A stretch of 40,748 nt of DNA, taken from Gammaproteobacteria bacterium. GTDB taxonomy: Bacteria > Pseudomonadota > Gammaproteobacteria > JACCYU01. The notes under the pieces are model-generated. The model saw only the letters and a program-made list of their open reading frames with translations. It was not told where the DNA came from and did no database searches. Below, one piece after another: positions 33,074-39,993 of this stretch. Each line of letters begins with the position of its first letter. Position 1 is the stretch's first letter. Position numbers and translations under genes: made by a program. Where the stretch lies: positions 1 through 40,748 of the forward strand of contig JACCZW010000026.1 of assembly GCA_013695765.1 (NCBI GenBank). The letters are read 5' to 3'.

Positions 33074-34612
33074 ATGCTGAGTCCGTCGGGCGACGCCGCC
33101 AATCTCAACGCCTCGCCGTGGAAGACACTGCGGCTGCTGAATATGTACCGGCTTGCGCTCGCGGTGCTGTTCATCGCAGTCATCCTGATTGCCGGGCCCA
33201 AGGTTCTAGGCCAGCACGACCCGTTTTTGTTCGTCGCGATCAACGCACTCTACTTTTTCTTTCTGCTGGCGTTCGGCGTATCCGGTCAATATCGCTGGCC
33301 GGCGCTGGGACTTCAGGTCTACGCGCAGGCGCTGATCGATATAGTCGCGATCACCTTGCTGATGCACGCCAGCGGCGGCATCGGCAGTGGTCTCGGCGTG
33401 CTGATGATCGCCGCGGTTGCCGCCGCAAGCGTGCTGGCGCCCGGTCGCGCGGCGCTGGGCGTGGCCGCGCTGGCCGCGCTGACGTTGCTTGGCGCTGAAG
33501 TGCACGCGGACCTGTTCGGCAACTACCGCGCAACGTCGTACACGCAAACGGGCTTGCTCGGCGCGTCTCTGTTCGCAACCGCCTGGCTCACCGTCGCCTT
33601 ATCGCGCCGCGCGCGCATGAGCGAAGCGCTGGCCGTACGCCGCGGCATCGATCTGGCAAACCTCGCCGAACTCAACGGCCTGATCGTCAATCGCATGCAG
33701 TCCGGCATCATCGTGGTGGACGACACGTCCGAAATCCGCCTGATGAACAGTGCGGCGCGCGCGTTGCTGGGTTGCGCGACGGACGAGTATCCGCGTGGAC
33801 TGAAAGAACTGTCTTATCCGCTGTACCGGCTGTTCCTCCAATGGCTGCCGGCCCACGAGACCAACCCCGCGCCGCAAAAGCTGGAGCACGACCACGCGGC
33901 GACCCTGCAGGCTCGTTTCTCGCGGGTGGGCGCGCGCCGCGAGGATCGAGGCGTGGTGATTTACGTGGACGATACTGCCGAAATCAATCGCCAGATTCAG
34001 GAAACCAAGCTGGCATCGTTGAGCCGCCTCACCGCCAGCATCGCGCATGAAATCCGCAATCCACTGGGCGCGATCAGTCACGCCGCACAATTGCTTGGCG
34101 AGTCACCCGGACTGGATCGCGCCGATCAGCGCATGGTGGACATGATCCGCGACCAGAGCAAACGCATGAACGCGGTCATCCACGACGTGTTGCGCCTGTA
34201 CCGCCGCGAGCAGCCGCATGCGGATGTCATCCGCGTCACTGCGCACCTGGACGTAACCGACCGGGGCCCCGGCATCGACCCCGAACTGCGGGCGCAACTG
34301 TTCGAACCGTTCGTCACTTCCAGCACCCAGGGGACGGGGCTGGGACTATTCATGGCGCGCGAGTTGTGTCACGCGAATGGCGGCGAGCTGAGTTACACAC
34401 CCGGAGCGGGCGGCGGCAGCACTTTTCGCATCCAGTTCCCGCTGAGCATGTCTGGACAGACGCCACGCACCGGCATTGGCGCGCTGGATCGCGAAATTCG
34501 CGCCGATAGTGGCGCGGTGTCTGGAACTCACGCACGGACGGCCGCGGACCATAAAGCCGCGGCGCCGCCGACGTCCATCGCGCGCGCAAGGTCGGCGCGC
34601 TCATTAACATAA
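33074..34612 (+). CDS. pilS: PilS-like sensor histidine kinase with a deletion in the ATPase domain
   Basis: 512 residues. The N-terminal half has about six membrane spans, as in PilS, followed by a PAS domain (MQSGIIVVDDTSEIRLMNSA). The H-box LTASIAHEIRNPLGAISHA with the phospho-His is intact, as are the G1 (DRGPGIDP), F (LFEPFVTSS) and G2 (GTGLGLFMAREL) boxes. However, VIHDVLRLYRREQPHADVIR runs almost directly into HLDVTDRGPG, so about 70-80 residues, including the N-box (usual HLRQVLTNLxxNA) that coordinates Mg-ATP, are missing. Without the N-box autophosphorylation should fail. About 55 extra residues after FRIQFPL are not family-like. PilS normally senses pilin in the inner membrane and controls PilR and type IV pilus genes. 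Reading frame is kept across the join. Confidence 0.85.
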   Translation: MLSPSGDAANLNASPWKTLRLLNMYRLALAVLFIAVILIAGPKVLGQHDPFLFVAINALYFFFLLAFGVSGQYRWPALGLQVYAQALIDIVAITLLMHASGGIGSGLGVLMIAAVAAASVLAPGRAALGVAALAALTLLGAEVHADLFGNYRATSYTQTGLLGASLFATAWLTVALSRRARMSEALAVRRGIDLANLAELNGLIVNRMQSGIIVVDDTSEIRLMNSAARALLGCATDEYPRGLKELSYPLYRLFLQWLPAHETNPAPQKLEHDHAATLQARFSRVGARREDRGVVIYVDDTAEINRQIQETKLASLSRLTASIAHEIRNPLGAISHAAQLLGESPGLDRADQRMVDMIRDQSKRMNAVIHDVLRLYRREQPHADVIRVTAHLDVTDRGPGIDPELRAQLFEPFVTSSTQGTGLGLFMARELCHANGGELSYTPGAGGGSTFRIQFPLSMSGQTPRTGIGALDREIRADSGAVSGTHARTAADHKAAAPPTSIARARSARSLT

Positions 34613-34631
34613 AACCTGAGGGAGATTGCGG

Positions 34632-35974
34632 TTGCAACACGCATTGATCGTTGACGACGAAGCGGATATCCGCGAGCTGCTGGAGATTACGCTCAATCGG
34701 ATGAAGCTCGATACGCAGGCGGCGGCCAGCGTCAAGCATGCAAAGGCGCTGCTGCGTGAGCGCCACTTCGACCTGTGCCTTACCGATCTGCGCCTGCCGG
34801 ACGGTGACGGCATCGACCTGGTCAGCTACATCCAGGCGTATCACGCCAGCATGCCGGTCGCCGTCATCACCGCGTACGGGAGCATGGAGACCGCGATCAG
34901 GGCGCTGAAGGCCGGCGCGTTCGATTTCGTCTCCAAGCCCATTGAGCTTGCGATGCTGCGCGATCTGGTGAACAGCGCACTGAAACTGTCACAGCCCGGC
35001 GGCGCGAAAACCGGTGAGCGCGAAGACCCGCTGCTGGGCACGTCGCCCGCGATGGCATATCTCAAGGCCACCATGAGCAAACTCGCGCGCAGCCAGGCGC
35101 CGGTGTATCTGCTGGACGAGTCGGGCACCGGCAAGGAACTGGTGGCGCGTCAGATTCACGAACTCGGACCGCGCGCCGAACGGCCGTTCGTGCCGGTGAA
35201 CTGCGGCGCGATTCCCACCGAGCTGATGGAGAGCGAATTCTTCGGTCATCTCAAGGGCAGCTTTACCGGCGCGGTGGCGGACAAACAGGGATTGTTCCAG
35301 GCCGCCAACGGCGGTTCGCTGTTTCTGGATGAAGTCGCCGAGTTGCCGCTGCACATGCAGGTCAAGCTGTTGCGCGCGATCCAGGAGCGCGCCGTCAAAC
35401 CCATCGGCGCGCAGCAGGAAGTGCCGGTGGATGTGCGGATTTTAAGCGCCACGCACAAAGTTTTGAGCCAGGAGATCGTGCACGGGCGTTTCCGTCAGGA
35501 TCTTTACTACCGCATCAACGTGATCGAGCTGCGCGTACCGCCGCTGCGCGAGCGGTTGCCGGATCTGCCGCAGCTTGCCGAACACATTCTCAAACGCTTT
35601 GCGACGCAGGGGCGCGCGCCGATATTGCGTCTGTCGGCCCAGGCGCTGGCAAAGCTCGAAGCCTATCCATTCCCGGGCAACGTGCGTGAGTTGGAAAACA
35701 TTCTGGAGCGCGCCGCCACGCTGTGCGAAGGCCAGAGCATCCAGGCGCGCGACCTGCAGTTACCGGATGCGGAAAGCCAGCCCGGAGCGCCACCGGCCGC
35801 GATGTCCGCAATGCACGCGCCCGGCCAGCTTGAGGATTATCTAGAAGACAAGGAAAAAACCGCCATCATGGCCGCGCTGGAGAAAACCCGCTGGAACCCA
35901 CCGCCGCCGCCAGGCTTTTAGGGATCAGCTTCCGGCAGTTACGGTATCGGTTGAAGAAGTTGAATCTGGACTGA
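34632..35974 (+). pseudogene. pilR: PilR-like sigma-54 response regulator, frameshifted in its DNA-binding helix
   Basis: The TTG at 34632 is chosen since GAGGGAG lies seven bases upstream; a TTG at 34626 is too close. Receiver domain: HALIVDDEADIREL, phospho-acceptor Asp in LCLTDLRLPDGDG. The AAA domain has GSFTGA for sigma-54 contact, Walker B LFLDEV and FPGNVRELENILERA. Walker A is DESGTGKE instead of GESGTGKE, a single GGC-to-GAC type change in a normally invariant Gly. After EKTRWN (35881-35897) one base is missing: the open frame ends in PPPPPGF at 35921. The next frame continues TAAARLLGISFRQLRYRLKK, the Fis-type helix-turn-helix, to a TGA at 35974. The gene as read cannot bind DNA normally. 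Confidence 0.87.
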
Positions 35975-36049
35975 ACAGCAGGTGACGCACATTAAACCAC
36001 CGCACGGCGCGCGCTTCGCAGTGCTCGATACAGCGATTAGCATCAACGT

Positions 36050-36136
36050 TTACTTCTGGCGCCGCGCCGCATCCCATGCCATGCCCGCAAAAGCGAACGC
36101 AACTGCAACGAGCAAAATAGTTGACAGTATTTCCAT
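36050..36136 (-). CDS. 28-residue single-span membrane peptide (module copy A)
   Basis: MEILSTILLVAVAFAFAGMA then WDAARRQK. One hydrophobic span of about 18 residues with a basic tail, so N-out/C-in or C-in insertion is expected. The ATG follows GAGGAG and starts 2 bp after the stop of the 75-residue membrane gene upstream, so the two are coupled. A relative with the same start (ME) and end (DAA-K) occurs at 39647-39736, also directly after a homologue of the same partner. Conservation of the pair is the main evidence that so short a gene is real. Function unknown. Confidence 0.7.
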   Translation of the reverse strand: MEILSTILLVAVAFAFAGMAWDAARRQK

Positions 36137-36138
36137 AG

Positions 36139-36366
36139 CTAAAGCTCCTCTAACGCTTCGATGGAACTCTGAATCCGGCGGTGCAATTTATAGCCTGCAA
36201 GCGTAAGTGCGCAGACGGACATCAATCCGCCGATCATCTTGTGTGCTGGAACCGACCCCGAGTTCGAAATTAGCCAACCGACCAGGCTGATGTCCGTAAG
36301 GACTACAATTCCAAGCCAGAGCTTAAGAAATGCGATCTTTTCTTTCGCGAGATCGAGTTTGGACAT
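36139..36366 (-). CDS. 75-residue two-span membrane protein (module copy A)
   Basis: Starts MSKLDLAKEKIAFLKLWLG, an amphipathic N-terminus leading into span 1 (WLGIVVLTDISLVGWLI), a short polar loop (SNSGSVPAHK), span 2 (MIGGLMSVCALTLAGYKL) and a charged tail (HRRIQSSIEALEEL). The ATG at 36366 is chosen over a TTG upstream. The gene at 39421-39647 encodes a protein of the same length with matching landmarks (WLK start, D-x-SL-x-x-WL in span 1, RR-x-x-x-x-x-LDELE-type end). It is not a recognised family here. It sits in an island of toxin-antitoxin modules and forms a pair with the 28-residue peptide. Confidence 0.75.
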   Translation of the reverse strand: MSKLDLAKEKIAFLKLWLGIVVLTDISLVGWLISNSGSVPAHKMIGGLMSVCALTLAGYKLHRRIQSSIEALEEL

Positions 36367-36513
36367 AACGGCGCCGCCAATCCAGTTACCCAAAGTTTAG
36401 CAGAATTGGCATCTAGGCTGGAACAAGCCCGCGGATCCCATCCTGGCAACGACGGACCGCGATGCCGGGTTACGCGTAGCCCAGCTCACCTGTGAGCGCT
36501 AAGTCCACGTCAG

Positions 36514-36705
36514 TCATTCCGCGCCGCCAGACAACCGTTGCTGGCGACCGGCCAGTTCGACCAGCGTCTCCATCCTGACCAGCCGTCTATCGATGGTACG
36601 CACGTCATCGTCGAGCCGCTCGACTTTTTTAGCCAGCTCCATAACACGCTCGTTGAGCACGAAACCGGTGCGCAAGGCCTCGACCACCTTGTCGCGCCAG
36701 CTCAC
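36514..36705 (-). CDS. Small coiled-coil protein, partner of the RHH gene
   Basis: 63 residues. SWRDKVVEALRTGFVLNERV is followed by a regular heptad helix (MELAKKVERLDDDVRTIDRRLVRMETLVEL), then a short polar tail. No catalytic motif or membrane span. Its ATG overlaps the stop of the ribbon-helix-helix gene by 4 bp. Pairs of this type (RHH-like DNA-binding protein plus DKV-x-x-A-coiled-coil protein) recur in sulfur bacteria, from memory, but have no established name. Either the coiled-coil is a partner that modulates the RHH protein, or the two form an untested toxin-antitoxin-like module. Confidence 0.72.
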   Translation of the reverse strand: MSWRDKVVEALRTGFVLNERVMELAKKVERLDDDVRTIDRRLVRMETLVELAGRQQRLSGGAE

Positions 36706-37010
36706 GGCTTGCGCGCCGCCAGATCGTCGTGCGTCTTGTCGAGCCGGCTGTTTACCTTGTCCACGTAAGCGATAGTTGCTTCGTTCGATCTGACCAGCGC
36801 ATCGGCCAGTTGCGCCAGCGTCGTGTCGTTATCATCCTGGTCCGCCGCCGGGTCATAGCTTCGCAGGGCGCGCCGCACGATTTCCGCGAAAGTCACCTGC
36901 GCGTCGCCGGCCATGGCCTCGGCCCGGCGGATCAGTGCGCGCGGCATCAGAATATGCTTGCGCTCCATGCGTCCGTCACGATGAAGCATGTCATCCGCGG
37001 CTCTGGCCAT
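36702..37010 (-). CDS. Ribbon-helix-helix-type DNA-binding protein
   Basis: About 102 residues from the ATG at 37010, which has AAGG eight bases before it; an earlier GTG at 37058 and a later ATG at 36968 are alternatives. The core MERKHILMPRALIRRAEAMA followed by TFAEIVRRALRSYD has the strand-helix-helix spacing of MetJ/Arc-type antitoxins. The C-terminal 50 residues are acidic and helical (LAQLADALVRSNEATIAYVD) and could bind the coiled-coil partner encoded next. An autorepressor role is likely from the family. No clear operator was found upstream. Confidence 0.75.
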   Translation of the reverse strand: MARAADDMLHRDGRMERKHILMPRALIRRAEAMAGDAQVTFAEIVRRALRSYDPAADQDDNDTTLAQLADALVRSNEATIAYVDKVNSRLDKTHDDLAARKP

Positions 37011-37235
37011 CTCGATACCTTGTGTAGTCTGACGAGCATCGAAAGCTAGCACATGCACATCACATGCACAATACTGATGGTAGCAGGCGCGGGGTGCGCG
37101 GCGCGCTTCCTGCCAAGCCCAGGTTCGCGGTCACACGAAGTGCGTCATGCGCAGGTGGATGACGCAACATAGAACACCTCTCCCGCGAGGGGCTTTTTTC
37201 GTTCGGCGCGAGATGCTTCAGAGCGGGATGCGCAC

Positions 37236-37523
37236 TCAGGCGGCGCGCGGCACGGGCTTCACGTTGATGCCGCCGGCCTTTTGACTGGCCTGCCACAGGT
37301 CATAACCGACCTGCATACGCAACCACGTATCGGGGCTGCCGCCAAACGCCTGTGCCAGTCGAATCGCCATTTCTGCGGAAATCGCGGCGCGCCCATTGAT
37401 GATGGCCGAAAGGTGTTTGCGGCTGACTCCCAGATGATCGGCCGCGGCACTTATGCTCATACCCAGCGGCGCAAGACACAGATCCAGGATACTCTCACCG
37501 GGGTGCGGGGGATCGTACATCAT
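37236..37523 (-). CDS. higA: HigA antitoxin (XRE-type helix-turn-helix)
   Basis: 95 residues from the ATG at 37523 behind a perfect [27 protein letters not shown] leads into a helix-turn-helix ([20 protein letters not shown]), then [20 protein letters not shown] and [12 protein letters not shown], the standard HigA layout. It neutralises HigB and represses the operon. Gene order toxin first, antitoxin second, gap 10 bp, is typical of higBA. The palindrome at 37825-37863 is the likely operator. Confidence 0.95.
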   Translation of the reverse strand: MMYDPPHPGESILDLCLAPLGMSISAAADHLGVSRKHLSAIINGRAAISAEMAIRLAQAFGGSPDTWLRMQVGYDLWQASQKAGGINVKPVPRAA

Positions 37524-37533
37524 GGTCTTCCTC

Positions 37534-37815
37534 CTAGTGATAGTCTTCATAATCCACATCTACAAACGCGCCGTCGGCATCCGTGCGCCAGGTCACGCGA
37601 TAATTTGCGCGCACGGTCACCGCGAAAGTTCCGCGCCGAGCACCGCGCAGGCGGTGAAAGTGCAGCCCCGGCAAGTCCATTTCCGGTGGACTCTCGGCCG
37701 CCTCCATGCGCGCCAGAATCTGCCGTAATCGTTTGACGTCGTGCTCGTTGAAACCGGATCGGTCGCCCTGGTCATAAAGTCGCTTCAAACCTTTGTGGTT
37801 GATCCGTCGGATCAT
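37534..37815 (-). CDS. higB: HigB toxin (RelE-superfamily mRNA interferase)
   Basis: 93 residues from the ATG giving [18 protein letters not shown]. The family motifs [38 protein letters not shown] and [23 protein letters not shown]-type end match HigB, which cuts mRNA on the ribosome. All of the late His/Tyr/Arg residues usual for catalysis appear kept. The 24 in-frame codons upstream contain the palindrome and are not part of the protein. No ribosome-binding site is visible before the ATG, so translation may start near the 5' end of the message. Confidence 0.93.
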   Translation of the reverse strand: MIRRINHKGLKRLYDQGDRSGFNEHDVKRLRQILARMEAAESPPEMDLPGLHFHRLRGARRGTFAVTVRANYRVTWRTDADGAFVDVDYEDYH

Positions 37816-37824
37816 CGGGCGAGT

Positions 37825-37863
37825 GTAACCTATAGTAACCCATAATGAAACCACATAGGTTAC
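37825..37863. promoter_or_regulatory. Operator of higBA
   Basis: Perfect 9-bp arms GTAACCTAT and ATAGGTTAC, 21 bp apart, with a further GTAACC half-site at 37835-37840. It begins 10 bp upstream of the higB start, where HigA binding would block transcription. Confidence 0.75.
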
Positions 37864-37901
37864 ATAACTGCAGGGTAGATTAAGCATGGGCCCGCACCGC
37901 G

Positions 37902-38057
37902 ATACGGGGGGCGCATCGCGCCGACAAATTCATCCGGAACGATTTTGAACAGGTTCAGCTCGCCCGGCAAGGCGCGAGCCAGGACCCTGCATCGCCGCGC
38001 CTTGAGGCTGACTATGTAGAACTGTTCCGAGCTATCGGCAGACGGCGCAATCTGTAG
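37902..38057 (+). pseudogene. Possible gene remnant, plus strand
   Basis: An open plus-strand frame without a clear start reads HRADKFIRNDFEQVQLARQG and then EADYVELFRAIGRRRNL before TAG. Its composition looks like a real protein end rather than shadow. It overlaps the shifted end of the DUF5615 gene on the other strand by 46 bp, so one of the two readings is likely non-functional there. No family recognised. Confidence 0.25.
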
Positions 38058-38391
38058 CGGGTGTCCTCGACGATAATCAACGCGCCCGCGTTCAGGTCGG
38101 GGCGCGTTCCCGCAGAACAGCGAGCAAACGTGGATTAACGGACGCTGGCGTCTCGTTATGCAGACGGAAGATAATGACGCTGGGCGAATCTCTAAGCCCG
38201 AGCGCCAGCAAGTCCGTAAAATCGAGATCGAAGGTCAGCACAATACGCCCCTCGCTCCGTGCCTTCTCCATGATTTCGGCGTCTGCCAGGCGTTGCAGGC
38301 CAAGCTCCCGCAGGTGAACCGCATCGTGACCGCATTCGCGTAGCCAGCGCACTGTTGCCAGCGAGAGCCCGGCGTCCGCCAGGAAATTCAC
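38012..38391 (-). pseudogene. DUF5615 PIN-like toxin, frameshifted near its end
   Basis: MNFLADAGLSLATVRWLREC followed by IMEKARSEGRIVLTFDLDFTDL is the start of a Mut7-C/DUF5615 PIN-like nuclease; acidic residues at D6, E39 or nearby, D54 and D57 fit the metal site. The open frame stops at 38092 after VLRERAPT. One base to the side, the sequence continues LNAGALIIVEDTRYRLRRLP and IARNSST to a TAG at 38012. VEDTR-x-R-x-R is the conserved end of the family, so one base has been lost near 38095. It overlaps the DUF433 gene by 4 bp. The truncated protein keeps most of the acidic residues but loses the last strand. Confidence 0.82.
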
Positions 38392-38618
38392 CCTCCGGCG
38401 TCAGCCAGCGGATACGTTTCTTCTTGCGCAAGCAGTGCCACGTACTGAAGCGCCTGACGTATGTCTTCCGGTTCGAGATCCGGATGATCGATCCTGATCG
38501 CTTCCGCCGTCATCCCATTGGCTATCAGGTTAACAACATGCGCCACCGTTATCCGCATCCCCCGTATACAAGCGCGCCCACCCATGGTGGCGGGGTCGAA
38601 AGTAATTCGGTCAAACAT
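38388..38618 (-). CDS. DUF433 antitoxin-like protein
   Basis: 76 residues. ITFDPATMGGRACIRGMRIT and VAHVVNLIANGMTAEAI, then HPDLEPEDIRQALQYVA, define DUF433, a small helix-turn-helix family that pairs with DUF5615 PIN-like proteins in VapBC-like modules. It is upstream of and coupled to the DUF5615 gene. A perfect 10-bp palindrome, GTGACGTCAC (38619-38628), touches its start codon and could be its operator. If the toxin is truly broken, this antitoxin is an orphan. Confidence 0.9.
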   Translation of the reverse strand: MFDRITFDPATMGGRACIRGMRITVAHVVNLIANGMTAEAIRIDHPDLEPEDIRQALQYVALLAQEETYPLADAGG

Positions 38619-38628
38619 GTGACGTCAC
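38619..38628. promoter_or_regulatory. Palindrome at the DUF433 start, possible operator
   Basis: GTGACGTCAC, a perfect 10-bp palindrome directly before the ATG and overlapping the ribosome-binding site region (GGGTGA). Autoregulation by the DUF433 protein is a guess based on position. Confidence 0.4.
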
Positions 38629-38676
38629 CCAGAAAATGTAAAGTTATTGACGCTTGCGGTAGTGTCTCAGTTTGAA

Positions 38677-39130
38677 TTATGACTCCGGCATCCAATGAAG
38701 TTTTCCATCACCGCCACGCAACACATAGAAATCATAAGACTCATGGTTATGCAGCCATGGCAAGAATAGTAAGCGGAATGAGACATTGACAGACATATCG
38801 GCATGTGTCGTCTTAGAGTAAGACAGCCCACCACCACAGGTCACGGTGACTTCCGCGCCGGCTTCAATAGTTGTAAATCGTGCAACGCGTCTGATTTGGT
38901 TTTTACGCCATGTAGTGCCTCCAACATCCTGCATCATTGTGTAATACAGGAGAATTTTACACCGTATATCGGGAGAACGCCTTCGTTTCTCACTATAAAT
39001 GGAACGCTAAAGAAGTCTCGAGGATACAATGGAGCTGTAGGTGAAACCGAGATACGAGAGGACAGTTGCGGAAACCCCAAGACTAGACCAACAATCACAC
39101 TCAAGATCGCAACAATCTTCCATGAATAGG
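38677..39130 (-). pseudogene. Membrane-anchored hypothetical protein split by a frameshift
   Basis: Two minus-strand frames join. The first (about 39130-38940) has a span KIVAILSVIVGLVLGFPQLS, then DFFSVPFIVRNEGVLPIYGV and KFSCITQ, ending at a TGA. The second (38937-38677) has IRRVARFTTIEAGAEVTVTC, VSFRLLFLPWLHNHESYDF and GDGKLHWMPES. Together they match a family of short one-span proteins of unknown function with an N-terminal anchor, a PF-x-V-x-N-G core, a late Cys and an SF-x-x-x-FLPW...DG-L-W-PE end. One lost base near 38938 explains the split. No clear start codon was found: the anchor frame opens into repeat DNA, so the N-terminus may also be damaged. Confidence 0.65.
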
Positions 39131-39149
39131 ATAAAACAAGGCGTGCCGC

Positions 39150-39350
39150 GTGCGCCGGCGCCAGGCTTTAATAAGGCTGTAATTGTCTAGCCTCTGTGAC
39201 GCCGTCCTTGGCGATACCTCGGTAGCCTTGATAAACCCCGGCCCGCCCATCCATGGCCGGGCGTGCGCCGGCGCAAGGCTTTAATCGCCTTACGAAACCC
39301 CGGCTCACCCTCGCGAATTCCCGGCGCACCCGTGAGGGGCTTTCCCTTTC
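39150..39350. repeat. Two degenerate copies of a palindromic repeat
   Basis: A short copy at 39150-39178 (GTGCGCCGG then CAGGCTTTAATAAGGCT). A longer copy at 39263-39329 begins GTGCGCCGG, has the inner stem CGCAAGGC-TTTAATC-GCCTTACG (one mismatch) and closes with CCGGCGCAC after a 26-bp insertion. A terminator-like element (CCCGTGAGGGGCTTTCCC, 39329-39350) follows. The best copy is at 39912-39957. The gene-free stretch 39131-39388 consists mostly of these. Confidence 0.75.
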
Positions 39351-39388
39351 ATCGGCGGCGATACGTGCACTCGGAAAACTGAAGGTAC

Positions 39389-39413
39389 GTATAACGAAGT
39401 CCTCGCGTTATAC
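39389..39413. promoter_or_regulatory. Inverted repeat upstream of module copy B
   Basis: Perfect arms GTATAACG and CGTTATAC, 9 bp apart, ending 7 bp before the ATG at 39421. It covers the ribosome-binding site region and looks like an operator or promoter element. No copy was found before module A. Confidence 0.55.
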
Positions 39414-39420
39414 TCTGAGC

Positions 39421-39647
39421 ATGCCAAAGGCGGACCGTGTTAAAGAAGAGATTGGCTGGCTTAAAATGTCTTTGCGGTTGCCGTGGTTCTTGATGCTTCG
39501 TTGATCGCATGGCTTGCGCAAAACTACGAGACCGCCAGCCCAGTTATGGCGGGTGCTGGATTAGTTGCCGCGCTGGCTCTCGCGGTCATTATCGTGCTTG
39601 TAAATCGTCGAGCGTATCGTCGTCTCGATGAACTGGAGAACTTGTGA
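39421..39647 (+). pseudogene. 75-residue two-span membrane protein (module copy B), one-base frameshift
   Basis: Begins MPKADRVKEEIGWLKM, then the open frame runs off into a short tail and stops at 39504. From 39471 the neighbouring frame continues FAVAVVLDASLIAWLAQNYE, VMAGAGLVAALALAVIIVLV and NRRAYRRLDELENL to a TGA at 39645-39647. Restoring one base in codon 17 gives exactly 75 residues, the same length as module A, with both spans and the basic and acidic ends aligned (D-x-SL-x-x-WL in span 1 of each). The stop overlaps the ATG of the 29-residue peptide (TGATG). Broken gene or sequencing error. Confidence 0.75.
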
Positions 39648-39736
39648 TGGAATGGGTTGTAGTCATCGCGCTAGCGGCGCTTGTAGGCGCACTTGGCATA
39701 GTCGTGCGGGATGCCGCCAAACACGGACATAAGTAA
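39647..39736 (+). CDS. 29-residue single-span membrane peptide (module copy B)
   Basis: MEWVVVIALAALVGALGIVV then RDAAKHGHK. One membrane span with a basic, His-containing tail. The start overlaps the stop of the two-span gene (TGATG), so translation is coupled. It resembles the 28-residue peptide of module A in length, in the ME start, in the span and in the DAA-(K/R) end, although the genes lie on opposite strands 3.5 kb apart. A terminator at 39807 follows. Function unknown; such small membrane peptides are often toxins, regulators of larger membrane proteins, or both. Confidence 0.72.
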   Translation: MEWVVVIALAALVGALGIVVRDAAKHGHK

Positions 39737-39806
39737 TATCCAGATCGCGCAGTATGGGTAGCAAGCGTAGGTTGAGGTGAATGCAATGAACCTCAACATC
39801 AAACCC

Positions 39807-39837
39807 GAAAGCCCACTCCGCGAGGGGCTTTCTTTTT
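39807..39837 (+). terminator. Rho-independent terminator of module copy B
   Basis: Arms GAAAGCCC (39807-39814) and GGGCTTTC (39825-39832) with a 10-base loop, followed by TTTTT. The motif CCGCGAGGGGCTTTCTTTTT in it recurs at 37182, 39329 and 39959, with loss of the first arm in some copies. Confidence 0.8.
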
Positions 39838-39911
39838 CCACGCTCTGCCAGCCATCCATGGCGAAACCCCGGTGACTGTAGACACCCCGGCCCCGACATC
39901 CCTGTCGGCGC

Positions 39912-39957
39912 GTGCGCCGGCGCGAGGCTTTAATCGCCTCGCGAATTCCCGGCGCAC
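39912..39957. repeat. Nested palindromic repeat, best copy
   Basis: Outer arms GTGCGCCGG (39912-39920) and CCGGCGCAC (39949-39957) enclose inner arms CGCGAGGC and GCCTCGCG with loop TTTAATC; AATTC bulges on one side. Total pairing is 17 bp. It is followed at 39959-39980 by CCCGCGAGGTGCTTTC and a T-run, so together they may form a terminator-like cassette boundary. Confidence 0.8.
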
Positions 39958-39993
39958 CCCCGCGAGGTGCTTTCTTTTTTGCTGACGGGTAGC

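Noticed and set aside
37182-37199. Terminator for a plus-strand gene near 37.2 kb
   Set aside because: T-run and partial stem are present, but no plus-strand gene lies upstream; better read as a stray copy of the island repeat.
39150-39981. Integron attC sites and gene cassettes
   Set aside because: The palindromes lack the GTTRRRY/RYYYAAC boxes, genes run in both directions and no integrase is present.
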